Assembly (NCBI RefSeq): GCF_000230975.2
Contig: NC_021172.1
Coordinates: 3,720,001 to 3,784,000 of the forward strand
DNA from: Hyphomicrobium denitrificans 1NES1
GTDB taxonomy: Bacteria; Pseudomonadota; Alphaproteobacteria; Rhizobiales; Hyphomicrobiaceae
DNA: 64,000 nucleotides
Reading direction: 5' to 3'
The stretch's first letter is position 1. The number at the start of each line of letters is the position of its first letter. The notes under the pieces are model-generated. The model saw nothing but the letters and a program-made list of their open reading frames with translations. It made no database searches and had not been told where the DNA came from. This document shows positions 1 to 9,867 of this stretch, in pieces. Made by a program: the position numbers and the translations under genes.

Positions 1-80
1 CCTATGCATAGCGCGGGCTTCGACCGGGCTATGGGATTTCGTCCGGGAGGCCGCTGGGGCTAACCGGAACGATTTTCTGA

Positions 81-2909
81 ATGTCGAAACACGACGTGCA
101 ACGCCGGAACCGGCACGTTGAATCTGATGCGCCGTCAACGGAAAAAAGCGCGAACTCAGGTGCCGGGCGCGCGGTTGCGGACGCCACGCCATCGATGGCG
201 CAATACCTCGAGATCAAAGCCGCGAACCCGAATAGCCTGCTCTGGTACCGCATGGGCGATTTCTACGAGCTGTTTTTCGAGGACGCCGTCGTCGCATCGG
301 AAGCGCTGTCCATCGTTCTGACGAAGCGCGGTAAGCATCAGGGCCAGGAAATTCCGATGTGCGGCGTGCCCGTCCATCGCGCCGATGAATACCTGCAGAG
401 GCTCATCAAGCAGGGGTACCGGGTCGCGGTATGCGAGCAGCTTGAAGATCCTGCGGAAGCGCGCAAACGCGGCGCCAAGGCCGTCGTCAAGCGGGACGTC
501 GTTCGGCTCGTGACGCCCGGCACCGTGACGGAAGAGGCCCTTCTCGACGCCAAGGCGCGCAACTATCTGACGGCAGTGTACTGCGAAACGCCACATGAGA
601 TCGGAACGACCGATGCCGACGCGCGTCTGGCTCTTGCTTCGCTCGACATTTCGACAGGCGAGTTCGAGGTCGGCGACGTTGCAGGCTCCGATCTCACAGG
701 GGAACTGATCCGGCTGGCAGCCCGCGAGATTATCGTCGCGGATGGCTTGCTGGGCGATCAAAACTTCGTTCGGGCAGTCGAATATGCGGGCGGCAAAGTG
801 ACGCCGATCCCGGCTGCCTATTTCAATTCTGCGGCTGGCAGCCGCGATCTGAAGACGTGTCTCGGAGTCGCAGATCTTTCGGGATTCGGTGCGTTTTCGA
901 CGTCCGAGCTAGCGGCTATCGGCGCGGTTCTGAAATACGTCGACCTCACGCAGATGGGGCGGAAGCCGCTCGTCAATCCGCCGCGTAAAACTGCTGGGGC
1001 GCGGCTTTTCATTGATGCGGCAAGCCGGGCCAGCCTCGAGCTCATCAGAGCCGCGTCGGGCGAGAAATCCTCGACACTGCTCGCTGCGATGGATCGTACG
1101 GTGACGGGTGCCGGCGCACGCGAACTGCAGGCACGGCTGTCGAGCCCGTTGACCGATCCGGCTGCTATCGAGGCGCGGCTCGATGCTGTCGCCTATCTCG
1201 TCGACAATCGTCGCCTTTTAGACGAACTCCGATCGACGCTTCGCTCAGCGCCGGATTTAGCACGTGCACTTCCCCGCCTCGGATTTGGGCGCGGTGGTCC
1301 GCGAGATCTTGCTGCCGTGCGAGACGCGATCGGTGTTGCGCGTCGTGCAACGTCGCTCATCGAGATGTCGGCGCAGCCTTTGGGTTTGCCCGCCGAACTC
1401 AAGTCCGTTTGCGAGCGGCTGACGCAGGTTCCGGGGGATCTCGCAGAAGCTTTGGGTTCGGCGCTCGTCGACGATCCGCCGCTGCTTCGCCGCGATGGCG
1501 GATTCGTGCGGCCCGGATTCAACGGCGATCTCGATGCGGCTCGCACTTTGCGCGACGATAGCCGCAAAGTAATGGCCAAGCACGAAGCGCGCTATATCGA
1601 GGAAACGGGAATTAAGACGCTTCGCGTCCGCCATAACAATATCCTCGGTTTTTTCATCGAGGTGACGCAGCTCAACGCGAAGCCGCTGCTGTCGCCACCG
1701 CTGAGCGATAGGTTCCGGCATCGGCAGACGATGGCGAACGCGGTGCGCTTCGCGACGGCTGAGCTTCTCGATACCGAAGGGATGATCGCTTCGGCAAGCG
1801 AGCGTGCGCTCAATCTCGAACAGGAGATCTTTACCGATCTTGCCGAGCGCATCGGCGCTGCGGCTGCAGCTTTGGGCGCAGCTGCGGCTGCGCTTGCCGA
1901 ACTCGATGTCTTTGCTGCGCTGGCGCATCTTGCACTTGAGCAAGGTTATACTCGGCCGGTGATTGACGCGAGCATGGCATTCGAAATCAGGGGCGGGCGC
2001 CATCCCGTCGTGCAGCAGGCGCTTGCGAGAAGCGGTGCGCCTGCGTTCATCGAGAACGATTGCATCCTCGGCAAGGACGGTAGCGAAGCACCGGCAGGCT
2101 TCGAGAACGCGCCTGACGCGCGCATATGGCTCGTCACGGGGCCGAATATGGCCGGCAAATCGACATTTCTTCGGCAAAATGCGCTGATCACTGTGATGGC
2201 GCAGATGGGATCTTACGTCCCGGCGAGGTCTGCCCGTATCGGCGTCGTGGACCGGCTTTTTTCACGCGTCGGTGCTTCCGACGATCTGGCGCGCGGCCGC
2301 TCGACGTTCATGGTCGAGATGGTCGAAACGGCGGCGATTCTGAATCAGGCGAGCGAGCGCTCGCTCGTCATTCTCGATGAGATCGGGCGTGGGACTGCGA
2401 CGTTCGATGGATTGTCGATTGCGTGGGCAACAGTCGAATATCTACATGGCGTCACGAAAGCGCGCGCACTGTTTGCAACTCATTATCACGAGCTGACGGC
2501 GCTCGCGCGCAGGCTTAACGGTATCGCCAACGTGACGATGGACGTTACCGAGTGGCATGACACGATTGTCTTTCTACATAAGGTTAAAGCCGGTGCCGCG
2601 GATCGATCTTACGGCATTCAGGTCGCCAAGCTTGCAGGGCTACCACACGCCGTCGTTGCCCGGGCGCGGGAAGTCCTCGATCGCCTCGAGAAGGCAGACC
2701 GGCGTCCACGCACCGGCGACGATGGGCTCGGAGACCTGCCGCTTTTCTCGGCGATGCGTCCAAAAAGCGGACTTAACGAGCGTGCACCTTCCGCCGTTGA
2801 AAAGATGCTGCGCGCCATGCATCCTGACGATCTGTCGCCGAAATCGGCGCTTGAGAAAATCTATGAATTGAAGGCGCTGGCTGAAACCGAAAAGAAGACG
2901 CAGTCTTGA
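81..2909 (+). CDS. mutS: DNA mismatch repair protein MutS
   Basis: Recognises base mismatches and small loops and starts MutL-dependent repair. The 942-residue product is longer than the roughly 850-residue E. coli protein, with about 40 extra low-conservation N-terminal residues. The mismatch-binding N-terminal domain is clear (WYRMGDFYELFFEDA near residue 55, carrying the Phe-x-Glu type reading motif). The ATPase domain has Walker A GPNMAGKST (residues 687-695), the Walker B region VILDEIGRGT and the FATHYHELT switch. A later in-frame start near the SMAQYLEIKAANP segment is possible. The stop overlaps the glnD start by 4 bases, so the two are probably cotranscribed and translationally coupled. 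The 80 bases upstream show no convincing promoter or RBS. Confidence 0.97.
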   Translation: MSKHDVQRRNRHVESDAPSTEKSANSGAGRAVADATPSMAQYLEIKAANPNSLLWYRMGDFYELFFEDAVVASEALSIVLTKRGKHQGQEIPMCGVPVHRADEYLQRLIKQGYRVAVCEQLEDPAEARKRGAKAVVKRDVVRLVTPGTVTEEALLDAKARNYLTAVYCETPHEIGTTDADARLALASLDISTGEFEVGDVAGSDLTGELIRLAAREIIVADGLLGDQNFVRAVEYAGGKVTPIPAAYFNSAAGSRDLKTCLGVADLSGFGAFSTSELAAIGAVLKYVDLTQMGRKPLVNPPRKTAGARLFIDAASRASLELIRAASGEKSSTLLAAMDRTVTGAGARELQARLSSPLTDPAAIEARLDAVAYLVDNRRLLDELRSTLRSAPDLARALPRLGFGRGGPRDLAAVRDAIGVARRATSLIEMSAQPLGLPAELKSVCERLTQVPGDLAEALGSALVDDPPLLRRDGGFVRPGFNGDLDAARTLRDDSRKVMAKHEARYIEETGIKTLRVRHNNILGFFIEVTQLNAKPLLSPPLSDRFRHRQTMANAVRFATAELLDTEGMIASASERALNLEQEIFTDLAERIGAAAAALGAAAAALAELDVFAALAHLALEQGYTRPVIDASMAFEIRGGRHPVVQQALARSGAPAFIENDCILGKDGSEAPAGFENAPDARIWLVTGPNMAGKSTFLRQNALITVMAQMGSYVPARSARIGVVDRLFSRVGASDDLARGRSTFMVEMVETAAILNQASERSLVILDEIGRGTATFDGLSIAWATVEYLHGVTKARALFATHYHELTALARRLNGIANVTMDVTEWHDTIVFLHKVKAGAADRSYGIQVAKLAGLPHAVVARAREVLDRLEKADRRPRTGDDGLGDLPLFSAMRPKSGLNERAPSAVEKMLRAMHPDDLSPKSALEKIYELKALAETEKKTQS

Positions 2910-5704
2910 CCCAAGACACGCTGACCAGGCTCGTTCCTCCGCCCTATTTCGACGGCGTGGCGGCGCGTCATGAGCTGACGAAGCATTTCAACACCAGCAC
3001 CTCAACGGTCGATGCACGGCCGAAGGTTCTCGAAAGCCTCAAACGTCTGGTGAAGCTCGGGCGGGAATCGGCGCGGACTGCGCTTGAAGTCGACGGCAAC
3101 GGGCGGCGCTGTGCTGCCGGTCTCAGCCTGTTTCAGGATGAGTTGATCCGGTTGATCTACGACTACACCGTGGTCCACGTCTATCGGGCAACGAACCCAT
3201 CGGACGCGGAACGCATGGCCATCGTTGCGACCGGCGGTTATGGACGCGGATTGCTCGCGCCGGGATCGGACATCGATCTCCTGTTTCTGCTGCCGTACAA
3301 GCAGACGCCATGGGGTGAGAGTGTTGCCGAATATATGCTTTATCTGCTCTGGGACCTCGGCTTCAAAGTCGGGCATGCTACCCGCACGGTCGATCAGTGC
3401 CTAAAGCTCGGCTACGCCGATATCACCATCCGCACCGCGCTTCTCGATTCCCGGTTGATCCTCGGTGACAGCCAGCTCTTTGCAGAATTCGAGGATAGAT
3501 TTCGGGCCGAGGTCATCAACGGAACGGCGCGGCAATTCATCGACGCCAAGATGGCCGAACGCGACGAGCGCATGCGCCGTGCATGGGAGAGCCGCTACAA
3601 GGTCGAGCCGAATATCAAGGATGGCAAGGGCGGTCTGCGCGATCTCCATACGTTACAGTGGCTGTCCAAATATATTTTTGGACAGGAAGTCGGCTCGGCT
3701 GCCGTCGAAGCGGGCATCTTCATGCCGGAAGAAGTCCAGACATTCCGCCGCTGCGAAGATTTTCTCTGGCGCGTGCGGTGTTTTCTGCATTTTCTGACCG
3801 GACGCCCGGAGGAAATCCTTTCGTTCGAAGTGCAGTCGGCAATGGCGCAAAGTCTCGGCTATACCAACCGTGGCGGGATGCGCGCCGTCGAGCGTTTCAT
3901 GAAGCACTATTTTCTGGTCGCCAAGGATGTCGGCGATTTGACGACGATCCTCTGCGGCGCGCTCGAAATGCAGCAACTGAAATCGGCGCCGACCTATAAA
4001 AGCCTTCTCAATCCCCTCAATTGGAAGACGCGGCGCGAGGTTCGCCAACGAACCGAATTCCGCGTGGACAACGATCGGCTGAATGTCGCGGATCCTGATG
4101 TGTTTACGCGCGATCCGGTCAATCTCATACGGTTCTTCGCGCAAGCGGCAAGCATGGGGATCTATCTGCATCCGAGCGCGATCCGCGTGCTTCGGAGTTC
4201 GCTCCGGCTCATCGACGACAACCTGCGCGCGGACCCGGAAGCGAACCACATCTTTCTGTCGCTCTTGACCGCAAAGGGCAATCCCGAGGCGTCGCTGCGG
4301 CACATGAACGAGGCCGGGGTGCTCGGCCGGTTTCTTCCGGAGTTCGGCCGCATCGTCGCGATGATGCAGTTCAATATGTATCACCACTACACGGTCGACG
4401 AGCATCTGCTCCGGACCCTCGGCAATGTCACGGCGATCGAGCGGGGGGAACTCGCTGCCGAATTGCCGCTTTCGACGTCGATTTTTCGGTCCATCAAGAA
4501 TCGGCGAGCCTTGCTTGTCGCGGCGTTTCTGCACGACATCGGCAAGGGCCGAAAGGAGGCGCACTCGGTAGTCGGTGCACGTATCGCGCGGAAAGTCTGT
4601 CCGCGACTTGGTTTGACGGCGGCTGAAACGGAACTTGTCGCGTGGCTGATCGAAGAACATCTGACGATGAGCAATTTCGCGCATTCGCGCGACGTCTCCG
4701 ATCCAGATACGATCCGGGCGTTTGCCAACATCGTGCAAAGCCCTGAGCGATTGAAGCTGCTCCTCGTGCTGACCTGCGCCGACATCATGGCGGTCGGACC
4801 CGGTGTATGGAATGGCTGGAAGGGGCAGTTGCTGCGAACGCTCTATCATGAGACCGAGCCGTTGGTTGCGGGTGGACACACGCAAATCCCGCGTGACCAG
4901 CGAATCGATCACGCGCTTGCCGCGTTGCGCGAGGCGCTCGCCGACTGGCCCAAAAGCGATGTCGACGATTTCATCGCGCGCAACTATTCGAACTATTGGC
5001 TCCGTACCGATACGGCGACGCAAGTCGCGCACGCGCATGTCGTTCGCGAGGCAATCAAGTCACAGACCAAGCTTGCGACGTCGGTCAAAACAGATGCATT
5101 CACGGCCATTACGGAGTTGACTGTTTTCGCGCCCAATCACGCGCGGTTGCTCGCGCTCTTTGCGGGTGCCTGCGCAGCGTCCGGCGCCAATATCGCCGGG
5201 GCTCACATCACGACGACGCGCGACGGATATGCGCTCGACACTTTTTTGCTCAATCGAGAGTTCGATGACGATGCGGACGAGCTTCGCCGGGCGAAGCGGA
5301 TTTCCGATACGATCGAGCGATTGCTAGCGGGTAAAGAAAAACTGCCCGTGCTTCTCGAGCGCCGTAGAGCGAACGCGCGCGGGGTCGAGGCCTTCGCGGT
5401 CGAGCCTGAAGTCATTATCAATAACGACCTTTCCGGCCGGTTGACCGTTATCGAAGTTTCTGGGCGCGATCGTCCGGGACTGCTCTACGAATTGACGTCG
5501 GTGCTTTCGGACCTATCGCTCGATATTGCCTCGGCGCATGTCACGACGTTCGGGGAAAAGGCTGTCGACGTTTTCTACGTGACCGACCTCGTCGGCAAAC
5601 AGATTTTGAGCGAAGTCAGGCAGCGGGCTATACGGGACAGGCTTCAGTCGGTCATGCTTGACAAAGACGCCCCTGTCGCGCCGGAACGGCTCGCCGAGAG
5701 CTGA
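2906..5704 (+). CDS. glnD: bifunctional uridylyltransferase/uridylyl-removing enzyme GlnD
   Basis: Senses glutamine and adds or removes UMP on PII proteins (GlnB/GlnK), controlling nitrogen assimilation. The 932 residues show the expected order: nucleotidyltransferase domain with GGYGRGLLAPGSDIDLLF near residue 110, GlnD PII-uridylyltransferase helical domain, HD phosphohydrolase domain (HDIGKGRK near residue 542), and two C-terminal ACT domains that bind glutamine (about 730-810 and 850-925). The start is TTG at 2906, overlapping the mutS stop. The mutS-glnD-murJ-trpS order is typical of Hyphomicrobiales. Confidence 0.96.
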   Translation: MTQDTLTRLVPPPYFDGVAARHELTKHFNTSTSTVDARPKVLESLKRLVKLGRESARTALEVDGNGRRCAAGLSLFQDELIRLIYDYTVVHVYRATNPSDAERMAIVATGGYGRGLLAPGSDIDLLFLLPYKQTPWGESVAEYMLYLLWDLGFKVGHATRTVDQCLKLGYADITIRTALLDSRLILGDSQLFAEFEDRFRAEVINGTARQFIDAKMAERDERMRRAWESRYKVEPNIKDGKGGLRDLHTLQWLSKYIFGQEVGSAAVEAGIFMPEEVQTFRRCEDFLWRVRCFLHFLTGRPEEILSFEVQSAMAQSLGYTNRGGMRAVERFMKHYFLVAKDVGDLTTILCGALEMQQLKSAPTYKSLLNPLNWKTRREVRQRTEFRVDNDRLNVADPDVFTRDPVNLIRFFAQAASMGIYLHPSAIRVLRSSLRLIDDNLRADPEANHIFLSLLTAKGNPEASLRHMNEAGVLGRFLPEFGRIVAMMQFNMYHHYTVDEHLLRTLGNVTAIERGELAAELPLSTSIFRSIKNRRALLVAAFLHDIGKGRKEAHSVVGARIARKVCPRLGLTAAETELVAWLIEEHLTMSNFAHSRDVSDPDTIRAFANIVQSPERLKLLLVLTCADIMAVGPGVWNGWKGQLLRTLYHETEPLVAGGHTQIPRDQRIDHALAALREALADWPKSDVDDFIARNYSNYWLRTDTATQVAHAHVVREAIKSQTKLATSVKTDAFTAITELTVFAPNHARLLALFAGACAASGANIAGAHITTTRDGYALDTFLLNREFDDDADELRRAKRISDTIERLLAGKEKLPVLLERRRANARGVEAFAVEPEVIINNDLSGRLTVIEVSGRDRPGLLYELTSVLSDLSLDIASAHVTTFGEKAVDVFYVTDLVGKQILSEVRQRAIRDRLQSVMLDKDAPVAPERLAES

Positions 5705-5845
5705 GATCAGAGCGCGTCCGCTGCACAGGAACAGGGCCGTTGGATGGCACTTGAATAAACGAGTTGCGGACTGATCGAGCTTCGGCTCAGGGGGAAAGGA
5801 CTAACGCTTGCATGCGGGATCGAACCTCTATACGCCGCTTCCGCC

Positions 5846-7432
5846 ATGAAGCTCTATAGATCGTTCGCAACTGTCGGGGGATGGACGCTACTCAGCCGCT
5901 TGTTCGGCTTTGTGCGTGACATTCTCATTGCCGCCACGCTCGGGTCGGGTTGGGTGGCCGATGCGTTCGTCGTTGCCTTCCGTTTTCCGAACCTCTTCCG
6001 GCGCCTGTTCGGCGAAGGCGCCTTCAACTCGGCGTTCGTTCCAATCTTTGCAAAGAAGCTCGAAGGCGAAGGCCCTCAGGCGGCGCGCACGTTCGCCGAA
6101 GAGGCAATGGCCGGACTACTATTCATTCTGCTGATCGTGACGATCTTCGCCGAATTGACCATGCCGTTTCTGATGTACGGCTTGGCGCCGGGCTTCGACG
6201 CGACTCCGGACAAGTTCGAACTCTCTGTCGTGCTGACACGCATTACGATGCCGTATCTCCTGTGTATGTCGCTCGTCGCGCTGATGTCGGGGGTCCTGAA
6301 TTCGGTCGGCCGGTTCTTCGAGAGCGCCGCCGTTTCTGTCGTGCTCAATCTCGTGATGGCGGTTGCGACGCTGATTTCGCTTTGGCTCGGCTACAAGCGA
6401 GAGCCGGAAGCCGGCGTCATCCAGGCCTGGGCTGTATTCGTCGCGGGCTTTCTGCAGCTCGCGCTTTTGATATGGGGCATGCATAAAGCCGGCATGTTGC
6501 TCGGTCTGCGGTGGCCGCGCATGACGAACGACATGCGCAGGCTCGTGCAGCTTGGCATTCCCGGCGTCGTTTCCGGCGGCGTGACGCAGATCAACATCGC
6601 GATTGGAACGGTCATCGCATCGTTGGAGCCCGGTGCCGTCTCTCAACTTTACTATGCGGATCGTGTCTACGAATTGCCGCTGTCGATCGTCGGCATCGCC
6701 GTCGGCATCGTGTTGCTGCCGGACGTGGCACGGCAACTCAGGGCCGGCAATACGGCTGGCGTCATGGACAGCCAGAACCGATCCCTGGAATTCGCGATGC
6801 TTCTGACGATACCCGCGACGCTCGCGCTTGCCGTCATTCCGCACGATATCGTCCGCGTGCTTTTCGAGCGCGGCGCGTTCCACCCGGGAGATACGGCCGC
6901 GACGGCGTCCGTGCTGGCGATGTTCGCGCTCGGCTTGCCGGCATTCGTGATGATCAAAGTCTTTTCGCCGATCTACTTCGCGCGTGAGGACACCAAAACG
7001 CCGATGCGCTACGCGGTCATCAGCCTGACCGCCAATACCACCGGCTCGATCGCGTTGTTTTTTGTGCTGCGCGAACTCGGCATGATGCCTCAGCTCGGCA
7101 TCGCCATCGCGACGACGCTCGGCGGTTGGCTCAATGCCTATCTGCTCTGGGCGCAGCTTCGGAAACACGATGATTTCATCGCCGACGCGCGGCTCCGGCG
7201 TAATATCCCGTTGATCATCGTTGCGAGCGTCGCGATGGTCGGGGGTCTTGTGGCTACGAGCTATCTGCTGACGCCTTATCTCGGGGTCGAGGCCAGGTTC
7301 GTTGAAAAGACGGCGGCGCTCGCCATCGAGATTGGAATCGGGGTTTCGATCTTTGGCCTATTTATCCTGGCTTTCGGCGTCATGTCATTCAGGCAGCTCG
7401 GTGCTTTCATGGGGCGCGGCAGCAAGGCCTGA
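5846..7432 (+). CDS. murJ: lipid II flippase MurJ (MviN)
   Basis: Polytopic MOP-superfamily membrane protein that moves lipid-linked peptidoglycan precursor across the inner membrane. The 528 residues contain about 14 hydrophobic segments. The N-terminus [19 protein letters not shown], the [14 protein letters not shown] segment, [18 protein letters not shown] and [13 protein letters not shown] are characteristic MurJ signatures. The ATG at 5846 matches the usual family start. It lies 141 bases after glnD; that gap contains a small GAGC-TTCG-GCTC hairpin but no clear terminator. Confidence 0.95.
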   Translation: MKLYRSFATVGGWTLLSRLFGFVRDILIAATLGSGWVADAFVVAFRFPNLFRRLFGEGAFNSAFVPIFAKKLEGEGPQAARTFAEEAMAGLLFILLIVTIFAELTMPFLMYGLAPGFDATPDKFELSVVLTRITMPYLLCMSLVALMSGVLNSVGRFFESAAVSVVLNLVMAVATLISLWLGYKREPEAGVIQAWAVFVAGFLQLALLIWGMHKAGMLLGLRWPRMTNDMRRLVQLGIPGVVSGGVTQINIAIGTVIASLEPGAVSQLYYADRVYELPLSIVGIAVGIVLLPDVARQLRAGNTAGVMDSQNRSLEFAMLLTIPATLALAVIPHDIVRVLFERGAFHPGDTAATASVLAMFALGLPAFVMIKVFSPIYFAREDTKTPMRYAVISLTANTTGSIALFFVLRELGMMPQLGIAIATTLGGWLNAYLLWAQLRKHDDFIADARLRRNIPLIIVASVAMVGGLVATSYLLTPYLGVEARFVEKTAALAIEIGIGVSIFGLFILAFGVMSFRQLGAFMGRGSKA

Positions 7433-7500
7433 GAGCAGGCTTGCCTCCAGGCGCTGAGCACGCGATAAGGCGGCCCAATCCTCGCAACACGGTATCTCCC

Positions 7501-8538
7501 ATGAAAATCGCGCCGCTCGTTTTTTCCGGTATGCAGCCGACCGGAAGTCTGCACCTCGGCAACTATCTCGGCGCGATGGTCAACTGGATCGAGATGCAGA
7601 AGACCCATAGCTGCGTTTATTGCGTCGTCGATCTGCATGCGATCACAGTTTGGCAAGAGCCGGCCGAGCTTCGTCATGCCATCCGGCAGGTGACGGCGAC
7701 CTACATTGCTGCCGGTCTCGATCCCAAGAAGAGCATCCTCTTCAATCAATCGCAGGTCAGCGCGCACGCGGAGCTCGCCTGGATCTTCAATTGCGTGGCG
7801 CGGCTCGGGTGGTTGAACCGCATGACGCAATTCAAGGAGAAGGCGGGTAAGGATCGCGAGCAGGCCTCCGTCGGCCTTTATGCCTATCCAAACCTGATGG
7901 CGGCCGACATTCTGGCCTATCGCGCGACGCATGTGCCGGTCGGCGAGGATCAGAAGCAGCATCTCGAGCTGGCGCGCGACATCGCACAGAAGTTCAACAA
8001 CGACTTCAACAAGGAGATCGTTGCTGCAGGCTTCGAGGACGGCATTTTCTTCCCGTTGCCGGAGCCGGTCATCACCGGGCCGGCGACGCGGGTCATGAGT
8101 CTGCGTGACGGTACGAAGAAGATGTCGAAGTCCGATCCATCCGACCTGTCGCGGATCAACATGACGGACGACGCGGATACGATCGCGAAAAAGATCCAAA
8201 AGGCGAAAACCGATCCAGAGCCGCTACCGAACGACGAAAAGGGTTTTGAGGGGCGGCCGGAAGCCGAGAACCTTGTCGGCATCTATGCGGCGCTCAGCGG
8301 TCAGCCGGTGGCAGCCGTTCTGAAGGATTACGGCGGTCAGCAGTTCTCCTCCTTCAAAAAGGCGCTCGCCGAGGTCGCAACGGAGAAAGTCGGCCGCATT
8401 GGCGCGGAGACCCAGAAACTGATGAGTGATCCCGCCGAGATCGACCGTATTCTGGCCGATGGTTCGGCGCGGGCGCGTGCCGTTACCAAGCCTGTGATGG
8501 CCAAGGTCAAGGACATCGTCGGCTTCATCAGGAGTTGA
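7501..8538 (+). CDS. trpS: tryptophanyl-tRNA synthetase
   Basis: Class I aminoacyl-tRNA synthetase that charges tRNA-Trp in the cytoplasm. The 345-residue product has the HIGH-type motif in [10 protein letters not shown] near residue 19 and the KMSKS loop in KKMSKSDP near residue 206. The frame is open from 7441, but ATG at 7501 begins [15 protein letters not shown], the usual family N-terminus, so it is preferred. It follows murJ by 68 bases and is probably in the same transcription unit. Confidence 0.96.
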   Translation: MKIAPLVFSGMQPTGSLHLGNYLGAMVNWIEMQKTHSCVYCVVDLHAITVWQEPAELRHAIRQVTATYIAAGLDPKKSILFNQSQVSAHAELAWIFNCVARLGWLNRMTQFKEKAGKDREQASVGLYAYPNLMAADILAYRATHVPVGEDQKQHLELARDIAQKFNNDFNKEIVAAGFEDGIFFPLPEPVITGPATRVMSLRDGTKKMSKSDPSDLSRINMTDDADTIAKKIQKAKTDPEPLPNDEKGFEGRPEAENLVGIYAALSGQPVAAVLKDYGGQQFSSFKKALAEVATEKVGRIGAETQKLMSDPAEIDRILADGSARARAVTKPVMAKVKDIVGFIRS

Positions 8539-8602
8539 AGTTCGGGCGGGATGCGCTGAGCGCGGCGTTGCGGCAAAGCGGAAGGAGTGGCAGCATCGCG
8601 AA

Positions 8603-9103
8603 ATGAAACCGCGCCGCTCCTTCGAAGAAGGCCATCGCCGCAAGTTCCTGATCGTCGTCGACGAGAGCCAGGAAGTTGAAAGCGCGCTTTATTACGCGGC
8701 GAGCCGCATGCAGCGTTCGTCCGGCTCCATCGTCATGTTGTACGTGATCGAGCCCGGCGAACTGCAGCAGTGGTCCGGCGTAAGGCAGGTACAACTCGAA
8801 GAAGAGACGACGAAGGCCAAGGCGCTCTTCCGTCTCTTTCGCAGGAAACTGTCGCTCGCAGGCTTCGACACAGTCGAGACGGAGGATGTGATCCGCGAGG
8901 GTCGCCTCGCCGAGGAGGTGGTTAAGGCCATCGCGGAGGACGAGGACATCGCCGTTCTGGTTCTCGCCGCGTCCCTCGACGCGAATGGACCGGGACCACT
9001 TGTTGCTTCTCTGGCGGCTGGGCGCGTGGCGGGGGGTTTTCCGGTGCCGGTAACGGTGGTGCCGGGGCAACTTTCCCTCGCCGATATTAAGGCATTGGCT
9101 TAA
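8603..9103 (+). CDS. universal stress protein (UspA family)
   Basis: A 166-residue single-domain Usp protein. Visible features are the first beta strand KFLIVVDESQEVESALYYAA with the acidic residue that usually contacts nucleotide, and a C-terminal PVTVVPG strand typical of the fold. Classic ATP-binding Usp proteins carry a glycine-rich G2xG9G(S/T) loop; here the corresponding region (GPGPLVASLAAGRVAGGF) is only loosely similar, so ATP binding is uncertain. It follows trpS, as in related genomes. The specific stress role is unknown. Confidence 0.85.
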   Translation: MKPRRSFEEGHRRKFLIVVDESQEVESALYYAASRMQRSSGSIVMLYVIEPGELQQWSGVRQVQLEEETTKAKALFRLFRRKLSLAGFDTVETEDVIREGRLAEEVVKAIAEDEDIAVLVLAASLDANGPGPLVASLAAGRVAGGFPVPVTVVPGQLSLADIKALA

Positions 9104-9135
9104 AATCGCCGCGAGGCAGGGCGAAACAGCCGCGC

Positions 9136-9163
9136 TCGACAGCGCTTCAGTCCTACCTATATT
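9136..9163 (+). promoter_or_regulatory. predicted sigma-70-type promoter for the Nfu gene
   Basis: A -35-like TCGACA (9136-9141, five of six matches to TTGACA), a 16-base spacer and a -10 TATATT (9158-9163). The expected transcription start near 9170 would give a leader of about 70 bases before the Nfu ATG at 9240. Prediction from sequence only. Confidence 0.5.
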
Positions 9164-9177
9164 AGAGGAATTCTAAC
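9161..9177 (+). promoter_or_regulatory. Irr-box (iron control element)-like inverted repeat
   Basis: Positions 9161-9177 read ATTAGAGGAATTCTAAC, an imperfect repeat TTAGAg-N3-TTCTAA. Rhizobial Irr boxes are, to my knowledge, inverted repeats of the TTTAGAA-N3-TTCTAAA type; this site matches 11 of 14 defined positions. It overlaps the end of the predicted -10 and the expected transcription start, a position suited to repression. An irr gene lies in this window at 36414, and the downstream gene is an iron-sulfur scaffold. Regulation by Irr is inferred. Confidence 0.45.
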
Positions 9178-9239
9178 GAAGCGCTTTGCTGGACGCTGTT
9201 ACCTGCCAAGCGCCGCGAGCCGAACCGAAGCGAGATGCC

Positions 9240-9794
9240 ATGTTCATTCAGACTGAAGCCACACCGAATCCGGCAACTTTGAAGTTCATTCCGGGCAGGG
9301 ATGTGCTTGCCGGGGGGACGGCTGATTTTCGCACCAAGATGGACGCGGTCGGCTCGCCGCTCGCGACCCGCCTTTTTGCGATCGAAGGTGTCGACGGTGT
9401 ATTTCTGGGCTCCGATTTCATATCGGTCACCAAAGGAAATGTCGAATGGCAGCACCTGAAACCGATGGTGCTTGGTGCCATCATGGACCACTACATGTCC
9501 GGTGCGCCCATGACGGACGAGGAAGATTCGAACGACGAGACGCCTGAGAGCTACGATCCAGAAGACGAGGCGACTGTCGCGACCATCAAGGAGCTTCTTG
9601 AGACGCGCGTCCGGCCAGCCGTGGCGCAGGACGGTGGCGACATCACGTTCTCCGGATTCCGGGAGGGCGTCGTCTATCTCCACATGCGCGGAGCGTGCTC
9701 GGGCTGTCCGAGTTCGACGGCGACGCTTCGGCACGGGATCGAGAATTTGCTCAAGCATTTCTGTCCCGAGGTTGTCTCGGTTCAGTCAGTTTAA
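9240..9794 (+). CDS. iron-sulfur cluster scaffold/carrier protein, Nfu type (NifU-like)
   Basis: Carries and delivers iron-sulfur clusters to target apoproteins. The 184-residue product has an N-terminal Nfu_N domain (MFIQTEATPNPATLKFIPG) and a C-terminal NifU-like domain with the cluster-binding CxxC in GACSGCPSS near residue 160. The linker is acidic (TDEEDSNDETPESYDPEDEA). ATG 9240 is chosen over the upstream in-frame start at 9186 because it matches family proteins exactly. It is followed by a strong terminator, so it appears monocistronic with its own promoter. Confidence 0.94.
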   Translation: MFIQTEATPNPATLKFIPGRDVLAGGTADFRTKMDAVGSPLATRLFAIEGVDGVFLGSDFISVTKGNVEWQHLKPMVLGAIMDHYMSGAPMTDEEDSNDETPESYDPEDEATVATIKELLETRVRPAVAQDGGDITFSGFREGVVYLHMRGACSGCPSSTATLRHGIENLLKHFCPEVVSVQSV

Positions 9795-9814
9795 CGCCTG
9801 AAACCCTTTCATTG

Positions 9815-9840
9815 AGCCCCGCTCCGGCGGGGTTCTTTAT
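9815..9840 (+). terminator. rho-independent terminator after the Nfu gene
   Basis: A CCCCGC stem (9817-9822), TCCG loop and GCGGGG (9827-9832) hairpin, followed by TTCTTTAT. It begins about 22 bases after the Nfu stop codon. Confidence 0.8.
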
Positions 9841-9867
9841 ATCTGCTCCTGGAATGACGAGGACCGG

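Noticed and set aside
3653..5038. 461-residue minus-strand frame opposite glnD
   Set aside because: Shadow of glnD; low-complexity Arg/Asp composition and no domain.
5814..5828. Sequence resembling a tRNA T arm on the minus strand (GGTTCGATCCC) upstream of murJ
   Set aside because: The flanking bases do not form the T stem and no acceptor, anticodon or D arm can be folded around it.
6119..7168. 349-residue minus-strand frame opposite murJ
   Set aside because: Highly charged His/Arg/Gln-rich translation expected from the antisense of a hydrophobic membrane protein.
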